Below, piece after piece: positions 62,740-64,000 of a stretch of 64,000 nucleotides of DNA. The stretch is from Puniceicoccaceae bacterium Marseille-Q1082. GTDB taxonomy: Bacteria; Verrucomicrobiota; Verrucomicrobiia; Opitutales; Intestinicryptomonadaceae. Made by a program: the position numbers and the translations under genes. Each line of letters starts with the position of its first letter. The stretch's first letter is position 1. Location of the stretch: positions 485,010 to 549,009 of the forward strand of contig CAJGBI010000001.1 in the NCBI GenBank assembly GCA_904424815.1, in the 5' to 3' direction. Under the pieces are notes generated by a model. It searched no databases. It was not told the DNA's origin and worked only from the letters and a program-made list of their open reading frames with translations.

Positions 62740-64000
62740 TCATCTTGCGGATTGCGCCGACTCTATGGCTTCCGCTATTTCCCTCCGGCGTTTTTCTATC
62801 GGGGCGGGGTCGTAGGAATATTCGGTCATGGAGGCGGTTATGCTTTCGGGGACGGCGAGGAGTTTTTCGAGCTTCGCGCGCGTTTTGGCGTCGAGAGCGC
62901 CGGATTTTTCGCGCAGCAGATTTTTTAGAATTGCGAGATACCCGTAGTCCTCCACGCCCTCGCGCAACATTTCAAGGCGCACAGTCGCGACCGTTTCGTC
63001 TCCGGCCTCGGCGGGTTTTCCGCGCGAGAGCGGTTCCGGAGGATAGAAGAGCCTGCCGTCGCCGTTGCCCCATGCGTTTTTGCTCCCCGGCGCAAGGCTG
63101 TACCCCGCGGCCCAGCTCATCGGGTCGAAGTACGGGTTTTGCAGGCTGTCCGGATAGGCGGTGCGGCTGTTCATATAAGTGGAGCTCCATATTAGTATTC
63201 CGGAGACGTCGTATTTGAATGTTTGCCATAGCCACGCGCGCAGGTCTGTCCCCGGATGGTCTACAAAAATTCCGACGTACGGGGCGCGGGGCTGCATGCA
63301 TATGTACCACCATATTTGCCTGCCTTTTTTTATCTGTTCGGCGCATGCGGCGGGCGAGTGCTCGCGCGTGACGGGGCACCAGATATCCACGCAGCCGTCA
63401 AGCTCCTTAACGGGCTGTTCGGTGAGCATGGTTTTTATGCGCGGGGCGTAGCGCTTTATCTTTTCCAGTTCGCGTTTCACGAACGGGTAGTCCTTTTCCT
63501 CGGGTTCGTCGAAGGTGTAGGTGTAGAAAATATTTTCCCAGCCGTTTTCGGCGATGTGCCTGTCGATTTGCCCGAGGTAGTCGGCGAGCACCGCTTCGTA
63601 GCGCGGGTCGCCATCGGCGATTTCGCGGATTTTCGCCTTTGTGCGCGTGTGGAAAGACCCTCCGCCGATTCCCTCTATCCACAGCTGTATGGCGTTGACG
63701 CGGAATTTTTCAACGAGTTCGCGCGTCTTTTGGTCGAAATTCTTCCAGTTGAAAACGACTTTCGGTGTTTTAGACTTGTCGCCCGACGGATATTCAAATC
63801 TGAATTCGGGGGCGAGCGCGTTGTACGGCGAAATCCCCGCCTCAGCGAGCTTGCCCTTGAGTTGCGCGGCGACTTTGCCCCTGGCGGCTTTCGGATCTTT
63901 GTAATACGGCAGAAGGTTGCTTTCAAACGCCCCGACAGCCGAGCGGACGGCGGGGGTGTCGGGCAGCCTGAATCCGTAGACGCGCAGCGACACTGGAATT
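62740..64000 (-). CDS. GH123/DUF4091-like glycosidase, N-terminus cut by the window
   Basis: At least 420 residues are seen; the frame stays open to the right edge, and the first residues (PVSLRVYGFRLPDTPAV) read as the interior linker that precedes the catalytic domain in DUF4091 proteins. Typical segments follow: IFYTYTFDEPEEKDYPF with the acidic catalytic-type pair, WCPVTREHSPAACAEQ, IWWYICMQPRAPY, LRAWLWQTFKYDVSGILIW, and a C-terminal helical part (LREGVEDYGYLAILKN). GH123 enzymes act on GalNAc-containing glycans. The N-terminal signal region lies beyond the window. Confidence 0.75.
   Translation of the reverse strand, partial: IPVSLRVYGFRLPDTPAVRSAVGAFESNLLPYYKDPKAARGKVAAQLKGKLAEAGISPYNALAPEFRFEYPSGDKSKTPKVVFNWKNFDQKTRELVEKFRVNAIQLWIEGIGGGSFHTRTKAKIREIADGDPRYEAVLADYLGQIDRHIAENGWENIFYTYTFDEPEEKDYPFVKRELEKIKRYAPRIKTMLTEQPVKELDGCVDIWCPVTREHSPAACAEQIKKGRQIWWYICMQPRAPYVGIFVDHPGTDLRAWLWQTFKYDVSGILIWSSTYMNSRTAYPDSLQNPYFDPMSWAAGYSLAPGSKNAWGNGDGRLFYPPEPLSRGKPAEAGDETVATVRLEMLREGVEDYGYLAILKNLLREKSGALDAKTRAKLEKLLAVPESITASMTEYSYDPAPIEKRRREIAEAIESAQSAR

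Overview
The window looks like a chromosomal segment of a Gram-negative, GC-rich (roughly 60% by eye) member of the PVC group. Verrucomicrobiota, perhaps an Opitutae-like host-associated anaerobe, is the best guess. This rests on two predicted outer-membrane barrels, a PEP-CTERM-tagged surface protein, a McsA/McsB/ClpC set in a Gram-negative setting, a hydrazine-synthase-alpha-like multihaem protein and several secreted glycosidases. No rRNA or tRNA gene was found, so the lineage call is inference.

Layout. 1-3.0 kb: a nitrogen block (P-II protein, AmtB ammonium channel, TorF-like porin) behind a good sigma-54 promoter match. 3.1-8.2 kb (minus): two secreted haem c proteins. 8.4-14.3 kb: adenylosuccinate synthetase, then McsA, the arginine kinase McsB and ClpC. 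14.4-15.2 kb (minus): a methyltransferase. 15.3-18.6 kb: a tightly coupled accessory cassette of a small ORF, a SNF2-type helicase, an IbrA-like PAPS-reductase-family protein and an IbrB-like ParB-fold protein. It has atypical base composition, and 74-bp tandem repeats lie beyond its end. 19.1-24.7 kb: an outer-membrane barrel (minus), full-length PurL and a family-25 glycosyltransferase. 24.9-27.6 kb (minus): MnmA and a sigma-54-activator-like protein that has lost its sigma-54 contact loop. 27.7-32.7 kb: dnaX with an A10 slippage site, rmuC, meaB and a Xer recombinase in one overlapping run. 32.7-35.6 kb: MntP, an aldose epimerase, D-Tyr-tRNA deacylase and a small secreted protein. 35.6-40.9 kb (minus): a TPR lipoprotein, then dnaG and rpoD. 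41-45.5 kb: a DUF362 protein, Nudix hydrolase, GltX and RNase Y. 45.6-49 kb: a GH88/105-like and a GH20 glycosidase. 49.6-54 kb: pyruvate phosphate dikinase and a PEP-CTERM protein. 54.3-58.9 kb (minus): a gluconolactonase-like protein, a beta-CASP nuclease and a beta-propeller glycosidase-like protein. 59-62.5 kb: a 1149-residue probable PPi-dependent PEP carboxykinase. 62.7 kb to the right edge (minus): a GH123/DUF4091 protein cut by the window.

How the genes fit together. PPDK and the probable PPi-PEPCK point to PPi-linked PEP/pyruvate/oxaloacetate metabolism fed by glycan degradation. The P-II/AmtB block is a nitrogen response whose P-II lacks the uridylylation tyrosine. The replication genes carry two lineage oddities: DnaG has lost three of four zinc ligands, and DnaX lacks its zinc module and is interrupted at a 10-A run that would let short and long forms be made by slippage. 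The strongest candidate for an undescribed system is the helicase-IbrA-IbrB cassette.
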